Assembly: GCA_035536995.1 (NCBI GenBank)
Contig: DATLNB010000034.1
Span: 62,001-126,000, forward strand
Length of the DNA stretch: 64,000 bases
Reading direction: 5' to 3'
Source: AV80 sp035536995
GTDB lineage: Bacteria > Verrucomicrobiota > Verrucomicrobiia > Chthoniobacterales > UBA10450
Shown here: positions 42,704 through 50,352 of the stretch, piece after piece
Layout: each line of letters opens with the position of its first letter
Numbering within the stretch: position 1 is the first letter of the stretch
Translations under genes and position numbers: made by a program
The notes under the pieces: generated by a model
The model's input: only the letters and a program-made list of their open reading frames with translations
Told to the model about the DNA's origin: nothing
Databases searched by the model: none

Positions 42704-42933
42704 ACGTCGCTAACCGCCAGCGGCGAGTCGACCCAGACCGGAGCCTCCGCACTAGCGGTCGTTCTAAACAGGGAGCGTAGGTATTCGAAGTCCTACGTAG
42801 TAGTTCGTTGTCGTCCGCGTAGTCAGCGGCTTCGCGCCCGGTCTAAGGAGCGCTTGAGATTAAGGCGAAACCTGAGTGCCGGCGGGGAACTCTTCAAAGC
42901 CTGGTCAGAAGAGAGATACCGGAGCCAACATTT
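42704..42933 (+). promoter_or_regulatory. Leader region of the kaiC operon
   Basis: A 230-base gap with several motifs but no gene: CCGC-ACTA-GCGG (42747-42758), CCTACGTAGTAG (42792-42803), GCGTAGTCA (42817-42825, also at 36551), and the 21-mer CCGGTCTAAGGAGCGCTTGAG (42838-42858) shared with the TonB leader. A strong promoter or RNA leader is likely here; the exact -35/-10 boxes could not be fixed by eye. Confidence 0.45.
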
Positions 42934-44688
42934 ATGAAAAAGCCGAAGTCGAAACCTACTCGCAAGACCTTGTCGAAATCGCCTACGGGCATAAGGGGCT
43001 TGGATGAAATAACCGGTGGCGGCCTGCCCACGGGCCGGCCCACCCTAATCTGTGGCGGCGCGGGCTGCGGCAAGACTTTGCTTTCAATGGAGTTTCTGGT
43101 CCGTGGTGCGACCGCCCATGACGAGCCGGGGGTCTTCGTAGCGTTCGAAGAAACAGGGGAAGAGCTAACTCAGAATGTTGCCTCACTCGGCTTCGATTTG
43201 AAAGACCTGGTCGCGCGAAAAAAGCTGTTGCTCGATTATATCTTCGTCGATCGGGCCGAATTCCAGGAAACGGGCGAATACGATCTCGAAGGACTCTTCA
43301 TTCGGCTCGGCTACGCGATCGATTCAATCAAGGCGAAGCGGGTGGTGCTCGATACGATCGAAGTTCTCTTCGGTGCCCTGCCCAACCAAAGCATCGTGCG
43401 GGCGGAACTCCGTCGGCTCTTTCGCTGGCTAAAGGAAAAAGGGGTTACGGTGATCATGACCGGCGAGCGGGGCGACGGCACTCTTACCCGCTTCGGCCTC
43501 GAAGAATATGTTTCCGATTGCGTCATCTCCCTGGACCATCGCGTGGTTGACCAGGTCACGACTCGCCGCATTCGCGTCGTCAAATACCGAGGCACGACGC
43601 ACGGCACTAACGAGTATCCATTTCTCATCGAAAAAGAAGGGATCTCGATCTGGCCGATCACCTCCGTTCAAATGGAACACAGCGCCTCTGTCGAGCGCAT
43701 CCCCACCGGGATCGAGCGTCTCGACACGATGCTCGGCGGCAAAGGTTTCTACCGGGGGAGCAGCATCCTCCTTTCCGGCACGGCCGGTACAGGTAAGACC
43801 GGCGTTTCCGCCACTTTCGCCGATGCCACATGCCGGCGCGGAGAGCGTTGCCTCTACATCTCCTTCGAAGAATCGTCCAGCCAGATCATCCGAAACACGG
43901 GAACGATTGGGCTCAACCTTCAGCAGTGGATCAACAACGGACGGCTCGAGATCCAAACCGTCCGTCCTTTTTATCACGGCCTGGAGATGCACCTCGCGCG
44001 CACGATCAAGGCCGTCTCTGAATTCGAGCCGCACCTCGTTATTATCGATCCGATCTCCGGTTTGGACACGACGGGCACCACTCTGGAAATCAAGGCGGCC
44101 CTGATGCGGTTGCTCGATTTCCTGAAGATAAAGGGAATCACTGTGATGCTCACGGACCTTACTCTGGGCGCAGGCGTGGCGGTGGACGGCGCCGATGCGA
44201 CGATCCCGTCGCTTGTCGATACATGGTTGATGGTGCGCGATATCGAGACGGATGGTGAACGCAACCGCGGACTGCACGTGCTGAAGTCGCGCGGGATGGG
44301 CCATTCGAATCAGGTCCGCGAATTTATTGTCACCTCCAGCGGCATCCAGCTGACCGACGTCTACATCGGCCCGAGCGGAATGCTTACCGGCTCCGCCCGA
44401 GTCCAGCAGGAAGGCCGCGAGCGCGCTGAACGGGTCACCATGGATGAAGAAGCCGAGCGGCAGCAGCTGGCGCTCGAATGCAAACGAGCCGCGCTCGAAG
44501 CTCAGATCGCGGCGTTGCGGGCAGAATTCTCCGGCGAGGAAGCGATTATTACGCGCACCGTTCGCAAGGACAAGCAACGCGGAGCGGTCCTGGCACTGGA
44601 CGAGGCGGCAATGGGACGCAGTCGCAAAGGCGATGTCATCAAAAGCAATGGAAGCCGTCGCCGGAACGAAATGGGGATGCAAGCTTGA
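42934..44688 (+). CDS. kaiC: KaiC-like double-domain RecA-fold ATPase
   Basis: A 584-residue KaiC homologue with the normal CI-CII layout. CI: Walker A GGAGCGKT at about 42-49, the paired Glu in AFEETGEE near 70, and VVLDTIEVLF. CII: Walker A SGTAGTGKT at about 281-289, SFEESSSQ near 311, LVIIDPISGLDTTG and VLKSRGMGHSNQVREFIVT. At the sites equal to Ser431 and Thr432 of Synechococcus KaiC (segment ADATIPSLVDT, about 421-431) the residues are Pro and Ser, so the classic two-site phosphorylation cycle cannot run unchanged. A charged coiled tail (about 500-560) replaces the cyanobacterial A-loop end. No kaiA is present. It overlaps the first kaiB by TTGA. Likely a timing or stress-signalling ATPase. 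Confidence 0.92.
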   Translation: MKKPKSKPTRKTLSKSPTGIRGLDEITGGGLPTGRPTLICGGAGCGKTLLSMEFLVRGATAHDEPGVFVAFEETGEELTQNVASLGFDLKDLVARKKLLLDYIFVDRAEFQETGEYDLEGLFIRLGYAIDSIKAKRVVLDTIEVLFGALPNQSIVRAELRRLFRWLKEKGVTVIMTGERGDGTLTRFGLEEYVSDCVISLDHRVVDQVTTRRIRVVKYRGTTHGTNEYPFLIEKEGISIWPITSVQMEHSASVERIPTGIERLDTMLGGKGFYRGSSILLSGTAGTGKTGVSATFADATCRRGERCLYISFEESSSQIIRNTGTIGLNLQQWINNGRLEIQTVRPFYHGLEMHLARTIKAVSEFEPHLVIIDPISGLDTTGTTLEIKAALMRLLDFLKIKGITVMLTDLTLGAGVAVDGADATIPSLVDTWLMVRDIETDGERNRGLHVLKSRGMGHSNQVREFIVTSSGIQLTDVYIGPSGMLTGSARVQQEGRERAERVTMDEEAERQQLALECKRAALEAQIAALRAEFSGEEAIITRTVRKDKQRGAVLALDEAAMGRSRKGDVIKSNGSRRRNEMGMQA

Positions 44689-45053
44689 AAACGCCCAACA
44701 AATCCGGTTCTTGCCGTAAACCTAAAAAGCCCGCTTCCGGCGGTGCGGAGTGGGACCTGCGGCTCTACGTGGCGGGTCCGGGCACGAAATCGGTTGCAGC
44801 GTTTCACAATCTCGAGCGACTCTGCGAGCAGCACCTCGCCGGCCGTTATCACATCGACGTCATCGACCTGGTGAAAACGCCGCAGCTGGCCCAGGGCGAC
44901 CAAATTCTCGCTTTGCCGGCATTGGTCCGACACCTGCCCATGCCGATCCGCAAAGTAGTCGGTGACCTGTCCGACACAGAGCGAGTGATCGTGGGCTTGG
45001 ACCTGCGGGCGCGCGCCGCCGGACCGTTCGCAAGCCGAAAAAGACCAGGCTAA
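44685..45053 (+). CDS. kaiB: KaiB-like protein 1
   Basis: A 122-residue protein started at TTG 44685, which overlaps the kaiC stop codon (TTGA). After a basic N-terminal extension of about 27 residues (LKTPNKSGSCRKPKKPASGG) comes a full KaiB domain: WDLRLYVAGPGTKSVAAFHN, LCEQHLAGRYHIDVIDLVKT, PQLAQGDQILALPALVRHLP and IRKVVGDLSDTERVIVGLDL. This is very close to the cyanobacterial KaiB consensus, including the QILAxPxL and GDLSDxE blocks used when KaiB changes fold and binds KaiC CI. The long basic leader is unusual. Confidence 0.9.
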   Translation: MKTPNKSGSCRKPKKPASGGAEWDLRLYVAGPGTKSVAAFHNLERLCEQHLAGRYHIDVIDLVKTPQLAQGDQILALPALVRHLPMPIRKVVGDLSDTERVIVGLDLRARAAGPFASRKRPG

Positions 45054-45370
45054 TGTCAAACCGGCCGCCTTTTTCCGCGAAAAGCGATTCGTATTGCCTT
45101 CGGCTCTATATCGCCGGCAGCACGCCACAATCCAGCCGAGCCATCGCGAATCTCAAGGCTATTTGCGAGAGCCATTTAAAGAATCGCTACGACCTGACCG
45201 TGGTGGACCTCTACGAACAGCCCGAGCGGGCCGGAGAAGACCAGATCATGGTTGCCCCTACCCTCGTCCGCCTACTGCCGCTCCCGGTTCGCCGTTTGAT
45301 CGGGGACCTCTCTCAGACCGAACGGGTGCTCGCGGCATTGGATGTGGCTCCGTCAGTCGCGCAGATATGA
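45053..45370 (+). CDS. kaiB: KaiB-like protein 2
   Basis: A 105-residue second KaiB, starting on the last base of the preceding stop codon (TAATG). It shows YCLRLYIAGSTPQSSRAIAN, LKNRYDLTVVDLYEQPERAG, EDQIMVAPTLVRLLPLPVRR and LIGDLSQTERVLAALDV. It lacks the basic N-terminal extension of KaiB1 and its DLYEQPE segment marks it as the second KaiB class usually found in twin-KaiB operons. Its stop overlaps the next kinase start (ATGA). Confidence 0.9.
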   Translation: MSNRPPFSAKSDSYCLRLYIAGSTPQSSRAIANLKAICESHLKNRYDLTVVDLYEQPERAGEDQIMVAPTLVRLLPLPVRRLIGDLSQTERVLAALDVAPSVAQI

Positions 45371-47841
45371 AAAAGGCGACGCCGACGTTCGCGCAGCTGG
45401 CCGAGGAGGCGATGGAATTGCGTGCCTCTCTCGCGGAGGCGCGCGAGACCTTGCGCGCGATTCGCAGTGGCGAAGTGGATGCCGTGCTCCTGGAGGGACC
45501 GCAGGGGCCGAAGATTTTCACGCTCAAGGGCGCGGACGAACCTTATCGCGTCCTCATTGAAGAGATGAACGAAAGCGCAGTAACGCTTTCGGCCGGGGGC
45601 GTGATTCTTTACAGCAACCGGCGCTTTGCTGAAGTCTTGAAAACGCCCCTCGATAAGATCGTGGGTGCCACCCTCGAAACCTTCGTCGCAGTGGACGACC
45701 GCGAGGACCTTGCGGCGTTGCTGGTAAAAGGCTGCACGGGGACGAGCACCGGCCAAGTGACGGTCACGGCCGGGGACGGCACCGTGGTCGGTTTGCAATT
45801 GGCGTTCTCTTGTCTTCCGACCGGAGCCGCAGCGACCGTTTGCCTGGTGGCGACCGACATCACCGAGAGCCGCGAGAAAGAGAGCCACCTCCACCAGATG
45901 ATGACCGCGCTCGTTCAGGCCGAACAGGCTGCAAAAATCCAGAGCCTGGAGCTCGCACAAGCCAACAGCGACCTGGAGAAGCAGATGGCTGAACGGGTGA
46001 GGGCCGAGCTGGCGAACCAGTTGATCATGCATCATTCGCTGGACGTCATCTGCACAATGGATGCTACGGGACGGTTCCAACAGGTTAGCGGCGCGTGTGA
46101 AGCCGTCTGGGGTTACAAGCCGGCGGAACTGGTCGGCCAGCCATTCCTCGATTTTGTCTACCCAGACGATCGGCAGAAAACGATTGCGACGGACGCCTCT
46201 ATCCTGGGCGGGGCCTCGGAGAATGGATTCGAGAACCGTTACGTGCGCAAGGACGGCTCTGTCGTGCCGATGGTCTGGACAGCGTTTTGGTCGGAAGAAC
46301 ACCAGACGAATTTTTGCGTCGCCCGCGACATCACCGCGCGTAAGCAGATGGAGGGTGAGCTTCGCCTCGCCAAGGAAGCGGCGGAAAGCGCCACGAAATC
46401 CAAGAGTAACTTCCTGGCCAACATGAGCCACGAAATTCGGACCCCCATGAACGGCGTCATTGGAATGACCGGAATGCTCCTGAATACGACGTTGAACGAA
46501 GCGCAACAGGACATAGCGCAAATGATTCGGAGCAGCGGCGAGAACCTCCTCACCATCATCAACGACATTCTCGATTTCTCGAAAATTGAAGCGGGCAAAC
46601 TCGAGTTCGAGAACGCGGATTTTGACCTGGCCCACATGGTGCGGGGAGCGCTGAATCTTACCAGCGGACCGGCGCGCGAGAAAGGCGTCGAACTTCATTC
46701 CACAACCGACGCGGATGTGCCTCTTGGGGTATGCGCCGATAGCGGCCGGTTGCGGCAGGTCCTGGTGAACCTGCTTGCCAACGCCATCAAGTTCACCCCA
46801 CGCGGGGAAGTTCGATTACATATCTCGGTTGATCGGGAGTCAGCTGAGACCATCACGCTTCGATTCCGGGTCTCAGACACGGGTATTGGCATCGAACCGG
46901 AAGCGCAGGCTGCGCTTTTCCAGGCTTTTACCCAGGCCGACGCCTCCACGACGCGACAGTACGGTGGCACGGGGTTGGGGTTGGCGATTTGCCGCCAGCT
47001 TGTCTTGCAAATGCGTGGCGACATAGGGGTAGAGAGCAAACCCGGGGTGGGCTCCACCTTCTGGTTTACTGTGGAAGTCGGAAAACGCGCTACCTCCGCG
47101 TCCGTCGAAGCAGACCTGCCTGACATGGAACGAAAGCCGGTTGTCGGTAACCCGCGCGTGCTAATCGCCGAGGACAACATGATCAATCAGCGGGTCGCCG
47201 CCCATCACGTTCACCAACTTGGGTATCTCGCCGATACCGTGGCGGATGGAAACGAGGTCCTCGAAGCGCTGAGCCGGATCCCGTACGACATCGTTCTGAT
47301 GGATTGTCACATGCCGCATCTGGATGGTTACGAAACGACCAGGAGGATCCGTGAGTCCCGGGGGCACCAGCCTTACATTATCGCCGTTACCGCCAATGCC
47401 ATGCAGGGGGACAAGGAGATTTGTCTCGCGGCTGGAATGGACGCTTATATCTCGAAGCCAATCCGCACGGCCGAGCTTATGTCCGCGTTGCGAAACTCCC
47501 ACCCGACACCTTCCCCAGTCAGCAACAAGGAACTGGCCATCCTTCGCAAACTCGACAAGGGCGGTGCGCCGGGAATTTTCGCGGAGCTGACAGAGTTATT
47601 CTGTCGGTCAACGCCGTTGCTCCTTTCGCAGGCCTGTAAAGCACTGGACGATCCAACTCAATTGCGGTTGATCGCTCATACCATCAAGGGAAGCTGCATT
47701 ACTTTCGGTGCCGGACCGATGGCGGCCCTTTGCCTGGAGCTCGAGCAACAAGGCAGTGGCCGTCCCGCTCGTGAAATAATCGACGCAATCGAGCTTGAAT
47801 TTTTTAGTGTTCGGAAAGCGCTGGCGGACTTCTCCAGATGA
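45367..47841 (+). CDS. Soluble PAS hybrid histidine kinase with receiver and Hpt
   Basis: An 824-residue cytoplasmic kinase from ATG 45367, overlapping kaiB2 by four bases. Order: an N-terminal helix with ATLRAIRSGEVDAVL-like LRAIRSGEVDAVLLEGPQGP (about 25-50, common ahead of PAS domains in KaiC-linked kinases), PAS 1 (about 60-165), a coiled coil, PAS 2 (about 222-325; DVICTMDATGRFQQVSGACE), HisKA (MSHEIRTPMNGVIGM, His near 355), HATPase_c (NAIKFT, DTGIGI, GGTGLGLAI), receiver (about 598-712; IVLMDCHMPHLDG, SKPI) and Hpt (about 725-820; AHTIKGSCITFGA). Having no membrane helix, it senses a cytoplasmic cue and could read KaiC state through KaiB, as SasA does with its KaiB-like domain; that link is inferred from the gene overlap. 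Confidence 0.92.
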   Translation: MKKATPTFAQLAEEAMELRASLAEARETLRAIRSGEVDAVLLEGPQGPKIFTLKGADEPYRVLIEEMNESAVTLSAGGVILYSNRRFAEVLKTPLDKIVGATLETFVAVDDREDLAALLVKGCTGTSTGQVTVTAGDGTVVGLQLAFSCLPTGAAATVCLVATDITESREKESHLHQMMTALVQAEQAAKIQSLELAQANSDLEKQMAERVRAELANQLIMHHSLDVICTMDATGRFQQVSGACEAVWGYKPAELVGQPFLDFVYPDDRQKTIATDASILGGASENGFENRYVRKDGSVVPMVWTAFWSEEHQTNFCVARDITARKQMEGELRLAKEAAESATKSKSNFLANMSHEIRTPMNGVIGMTGMLLNTTLNEAQQDIAQMIRSSGENLLTIINDILDFSKIEAGKLEFENADFDLAHMVRGALNLTSGPAREKGVELHSTTDADVPLGVCADSGRLRQVLVNLLANAIKFTPRGEVRLHISVDRESAETITLRFRVSDTGIGIEPEAQAALFQAFTQADASTTRQYGGTGLGLAICRQLVLQMRGDIGVESKPGVGSTFWFTVEVGKRATSASVEADLPDMERKPVVGNPRVLIAEDNMINQRVAAHHVHQLGYLADTVADGNEVLEALSRIPYDIVLMDCHMPHLDGYETTRRIRESRGHQPYIIAVTANAMQGDKEICLAAGMDAYISKPIRTAELMSALRNSHPTPSPVSNKELAILRKLDKGGAPGIFAELTELFCRSTPLLLSQACKALDDPTQLRLIAHTIKGSCITFGAGPMAALCLELEQQGSGRPAREIIDAIELEFFSVRKALADFSR

Positions 47842-47863
47842 GCCTGACAACTGAGAGCGCAAC

Positions 47864-48409
47864 ATGACGGAAATCCAATTCAAGCCGGATTGGGCGCCGG
47901 TCGCGCCGCGGACTTCGCCTGTTTCCCTCAAGATCGTCCGGTCAATGGACGAGGAATGCATTCCAGTCGTTATCGCAGAGGATGATCCCGTTTCGCGCAG
48001 GCTGGTTACGGCAGTGATCGAGGCCGGCGGCTTTCGCACCGTCGTTACTAGCGATGGTAACGAGGCGATGACTGCGTTCCGGGCTCAGGAGGGTGCGTGC
48101 ATTGCGGTGATCGACTGGATGATGCCGGGAATAGACGGTGCGGAGATCTGCCGGCGGCTGCGCGAAAGCGGCCGTCACGTCTATATCATCATGGTCAGTG
48201 CGCGTGGGACTAAGACAGATACAATCGAAGGCATGGATTACGGCGCCGACGATTACGTGGTCAAGCCATTCGATCCCAACGAACTGCTGGCGCGAGTCCG
48301 AGGCGGCCTGCGGATTATGAAAACTCAAGAGGCGCTCGTCCAGCGAGTAAGAGCCTTGGAAAGCACGGTAGCTGAAGTCGGTCTCCTCAAATTCCAAATG
48401 CCTCTTTAG
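47864..48409 (+). CDS. Single-domain response regulator
   Basis: A 181-residue protein: a 30-residue N-terminal extension, a receiver domain (about 33-150; VVIAEDDPVSRRL, CIAVIDWMMPGIDG with the acceptor Asp, VSARG, DDYVVKPFD) and a C-terminal coiled helix (MKTQEALVQRVRALESTVAE) rather than an output domain. It starts 22 bases after the hybrid kinase and is therefore a likely acceptor of phosphate from that kinase's Hpt domain. The short coiled tail may dimerise the protein or dock it on a partner. Confidence 0.9.
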   Translation: MTEIQFKPDWAPVAPRTSPVSLKIVRSMDEECIPVVIAEDDPVSRRLVTAVIEAGGFRTVVTSDGNEAMTAFRAQEGACIAVIDWMMPGIDGAEICRRLRESGRHVYIIMVSARGTKTDTIEGMDYGADDYVVKPFDPNELLARVRGGLRIMKTQEALVQRVRALESTVAEVGLLKFQMPL

Positions 48410-48450
48410 GTGTCCCCTGGTATTTCCATCACCCTGAAAGAGAGCTAGCC

Positions 48451-49104
48451 ATGGACACCAATAGCTTAGACGATCCGGGCCTGGACGTTAGAACCCGGCT
48501 CCGCGCTGCGTTCCTGCCGCCGCAGGGCACCCGTCTCCTGATGGCGGAAGACGATCCCATCAGTGCCAGGATGTTGGAGGCGGCCCTCTGCAAATTCGGC
48601 TACGAACCCGTCGTTGCGCGCGACGGTGCCGAAGCGTGGGACAAGTTTGATCGCGAACCATTCCGCATGGTCGTGAGCGATTGGATGATGCCGCGCCTGG
48701 ATGGGCTCACCCTCTGCCAAAGGGTGCGGGCCCGCGGACATACAGCTTACACCTATTTTATACTCCTAACGGGCCGTGAAACCACCACAGCCAACTATGA
48801 GTTGGCAGGTGCGGCTGGGGTGGACGACTTTCTCACCAAGCCATTGGACCGCGAAGCGATCGGAATCCGTTTACGCGTCGCCGAACGAATTCTGAAATAC
48901 ACCGCGGAGCTACGCCAGCTTCGGGAAATGATACCGATCTGTGTCTATTGCCGAAAGGTCCGCGATGAACACGAGTGCTGGGATCCCGTCGAGACCTACA
49001 TTCAGAAACAAACCGGCAGCCGGTTTACGCACGCGGCATGCCCGGTGTGTTACGAGGCAGAAATGTCGAAGCTTCAGACCGAAGCGCTTCCAGCTTCAAG
49101 CTGA
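48451..49104 (+). CDS. Response regulator with C-terminal Cys-rich (zinc-binding-like) domain
   Basis: A 217-residue protein. The receiver (about 28-145; LLMAEDDPISARM, RMVVSDWMMPRLDG, DDFLTKPLD) is followed by a coiled helix and a compact C-terminal domain with CVYCRKVRDEHECWDPVETY, an aromatic/basic middle (IQKQTGSRFTHAA) and CPVCYEAE. The CxxC-x(n)-H-x(2)-CPxC arrangement probably binds zinc and appears in Verrucomicrobiota sensor and receiver proteins as a small unnamed module. No DNA-binding helix is evident. It is the last gene of the Kai operon, 41 bases after the preceding receiver. Confidence 0.86.
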   Translation: MDTNSLDDPGLDVRTRLRAAFLPPQGTRLLMAEDDPISARMLEAALCKFGYEPVVARDGAEAWDKFDREPFRMVVSDWMMPRLDGLTLCQRVRARGHTAYTYFILLTGRETTTANYELAGAAGVDDFLTKPLDREAIGIRLRVAERILKYTAELRQLREMIPICVYCRKVRDEHECWDPVETYIQKQTGSRFTHAACPVCYEAEMSKLQTEALPASS

Positions 49105-49182
49105 TCCCGGTATCACTTGCCTAATCCGGATCACTTCCGGGCATTCTGGGCCCCGGAATTAACTCATCCGCTTCCCGGTAGT

Positions 49183-49196
49183 TTCCGCAGCCGGAA
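49183..49196. promoter_or_regulatory. Palindrome TTCCG-CAGC-CGGAA, candidate operator of the fibre operon
   Basis: Exact inverted repeat TTCCG/CGGAA around CAGC, 129 bases before the start of the secreted subunit gene. It matches the palindrome at 37359-37370 upstream of the TonB operon. The rest of 49105-49324 shows no gene. Confidence 0.5.
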
Positions 49197-49324
49197 GTAG
49201 TGTTTTTAGATGCGAGCCGTGGTTGCCCCCTTGCTTGAACAATGCCCAACACAGCCCGTCGTCATTATTCTCCTGTGAGGTCGCGGCCAACCAACAAACA
49301 ACAGATAAGAAAGACACAGAACAA

Positions 49325-49819
49325 ATGAAAAACAGCATTAAAACTACCATCGCCACCGTCATCGTTTCCAGCCTTGCCGCCAGCGCGGTGCTTGCCGGTC
49401 CTACCGCGCAACAAACAGTGACCTATGAGGTATCAGCCATCAACGAGATCAGCGTCAGCTCACCGACGGTGTCCCTGACCGTGAACGCTGCGACCGCTGG
49501 CTCTGCTCCTACCGCAGCCAGCAATTCGAGCACCACCTACGCAATCACGACGAATGAAAGCGACCGTAAGATCACTGGCGTTCTGAACAGCGCTATGCCT
49601 TCCGGCGTCTCGCTTTCAGCGAGCCTCGCCGCACCCACTGGTGCTGACAGCGCAGGCCCCGTTGCCCTTACTGGCAGCGCCCAGGACCTCGTGACCGGCA
49701 TTTCGACTCTCAATGAATCGGGCAAGGTCATTACCTATAGCCTCTCCGCCACTTCTGCGGCCGGCGTCGTCCCTTCGGCCAGCAAAACGGTCACCCTGAC
49801 CGTGACGGCCGGTTCCTAA
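49325..49819 (+). CDS. Secreted subunit-like protein, first gene of a chaperone/usher-like operon
   Basis: A 164-residue exported protein. The ATG at 49325 gives a signal peptide (MKNSIKTTIATVIVSSLAAS, cleavage after VLA or at AGP). The mature part is an all-beta, S/T/A/V-rich domain: QQTVTYEVSAINEISVSSPT, then strands such as SSTTYAITTNESDRKITGVL and GKVITYSLSATSAAGVVPSA, and a C-terminal strand TVTLTVTAGS. There are no Cys. The alternating hydrophobic final strand resembles a donor-strand-type subunit. It is separated from the rest of the operon by a strong terminator, so it is likely made in excess, as expected for a major structural subunit. Function inferred from context; I do not know a named family. 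Confidence 0.78.
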   Translation: MKNSIKTTIATVIVSSLAASAVLAGPTAQQTVTYEVSAINEISVSSPTVSLTVNAATAGSAPTAASNSSTTYAITTNESDRKITGVLNSAMPSGVSLSASLAAPTGADSAGPVALTGSAQDLVTGISTLNESGKVITYSLSATSAAGVVPSASKTVTLTVTAGS

Positions 49820-49850
49820 TCACCTGACCAACAACCACCGACGCAACAAG

Positions 49851-49880
49851 GGAGGTGGCAGTTCGCTGTCACCTCCTTTT
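49851..49880 (+). terminator. Rho-independent terminator between subunit gene and downstream operon
   Basis: GGAGGTGGCAG (49851-49861), TTCG loop, CTGTCACCTCC (49866-49876), TTTT. The 11-bp stem has one G-U pair. It lies 31 bases after the subunit stop and 13 before the next start, so it probably cuts most transcripts, with read-through to the assembly genes. Confidence 0.88.
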
Positions 49881-49892
49881 CGCATCCGGGAC

Positions 49893-50351
49893 ATGTCATT
49901 TCCTTCGCGCGTAATACTGTTACTGATTCTCCTGGGTCGTTTCGCCCAAGGCGCCGACTTGATCTCAATGGGTGACTGGGTTGAGACAATTGGCGCAAGC
50001 AAACTGGTAGCAGGCGCCGGGAGCGATTTGCAACCACAGATCGAAAGCGTCTCCGGCGCAACTATCCTCACGATTAGCAATGCGCCCGGCTCCTGGATTC
50101 TGCGGGCCCGGTTTAGTGGCACCGGCGGCCACCCTGATGTGAGCGTGCAAGTAAAGCGAACCTCAACCGGGAGCGGTGCCGGTCGCATCGACGGAGGCAC
50201 GACTTACACGGAATTGACCGGCCTCGACGCCGAAATCTGCAGCGGAACAGAAAGCCGGGAAGGCATTGCCCTCCAATTCAGACTTACAGGTCTTTCCTGC
50301 CACGTTTCCCCCGACACCTATGTCTCTTCCATCATCTTTACCGTCCAATAA
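49893..50351 (+). CDS. Small secreted protein, possible minor subunit
   Basis: A 152-residue exported protein with signal peptide 1-20 (MSFPSRVILLLILLGRFAQG). The mature protein begins ADLISMGDWVETIGASKLVA and is beta-rich (TILTISNAPGSWILRARFSG, HPDVSVQVKRTSTGSGAGRI) with two Cys (EICSG near 120 and LSCHVSP near 138) that could form a disulphide. It ends VSSIIFTVQ, another alternating hydrophobic strand. No family recognised. It starts 13 bases after the terminator and is followed after one base by the chaperone-like gene. A minor or tip subunit is a reasonable guess from order alone. Confidence 0.7.
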   Translation: MSFPSRVILLLILLGRFAQGADLISMGDWVETIGASKLVAGAGSDLQPQIESVSGATILTISNAPGSWILRARFSGTGGHPDVSVQVKRTSTGSGAGRIDGGTTYTELTGLDAEICSGTESREGIALQFRLTGLSCHVSPDTYVSSIIFTVQ

Positions 50352-50352
50352 C

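Noticed and set aside
42840..42930. Possible c-di-GMP-I (GEMM) riboswitch before kaiC
   Set aside because: GGTCTAAG, GAAACC and CAAAGCC resemble pieces of GEMM, but the order and pairing arms do not fit the consensus.
44478..44684. Upstream extension of KaiB1 into kaiC
   Set aside because: The frame is open but overlaps the kaiC coding end by 200 bases; the TTG at 44685 in the TTGA overlap is a more likely start.
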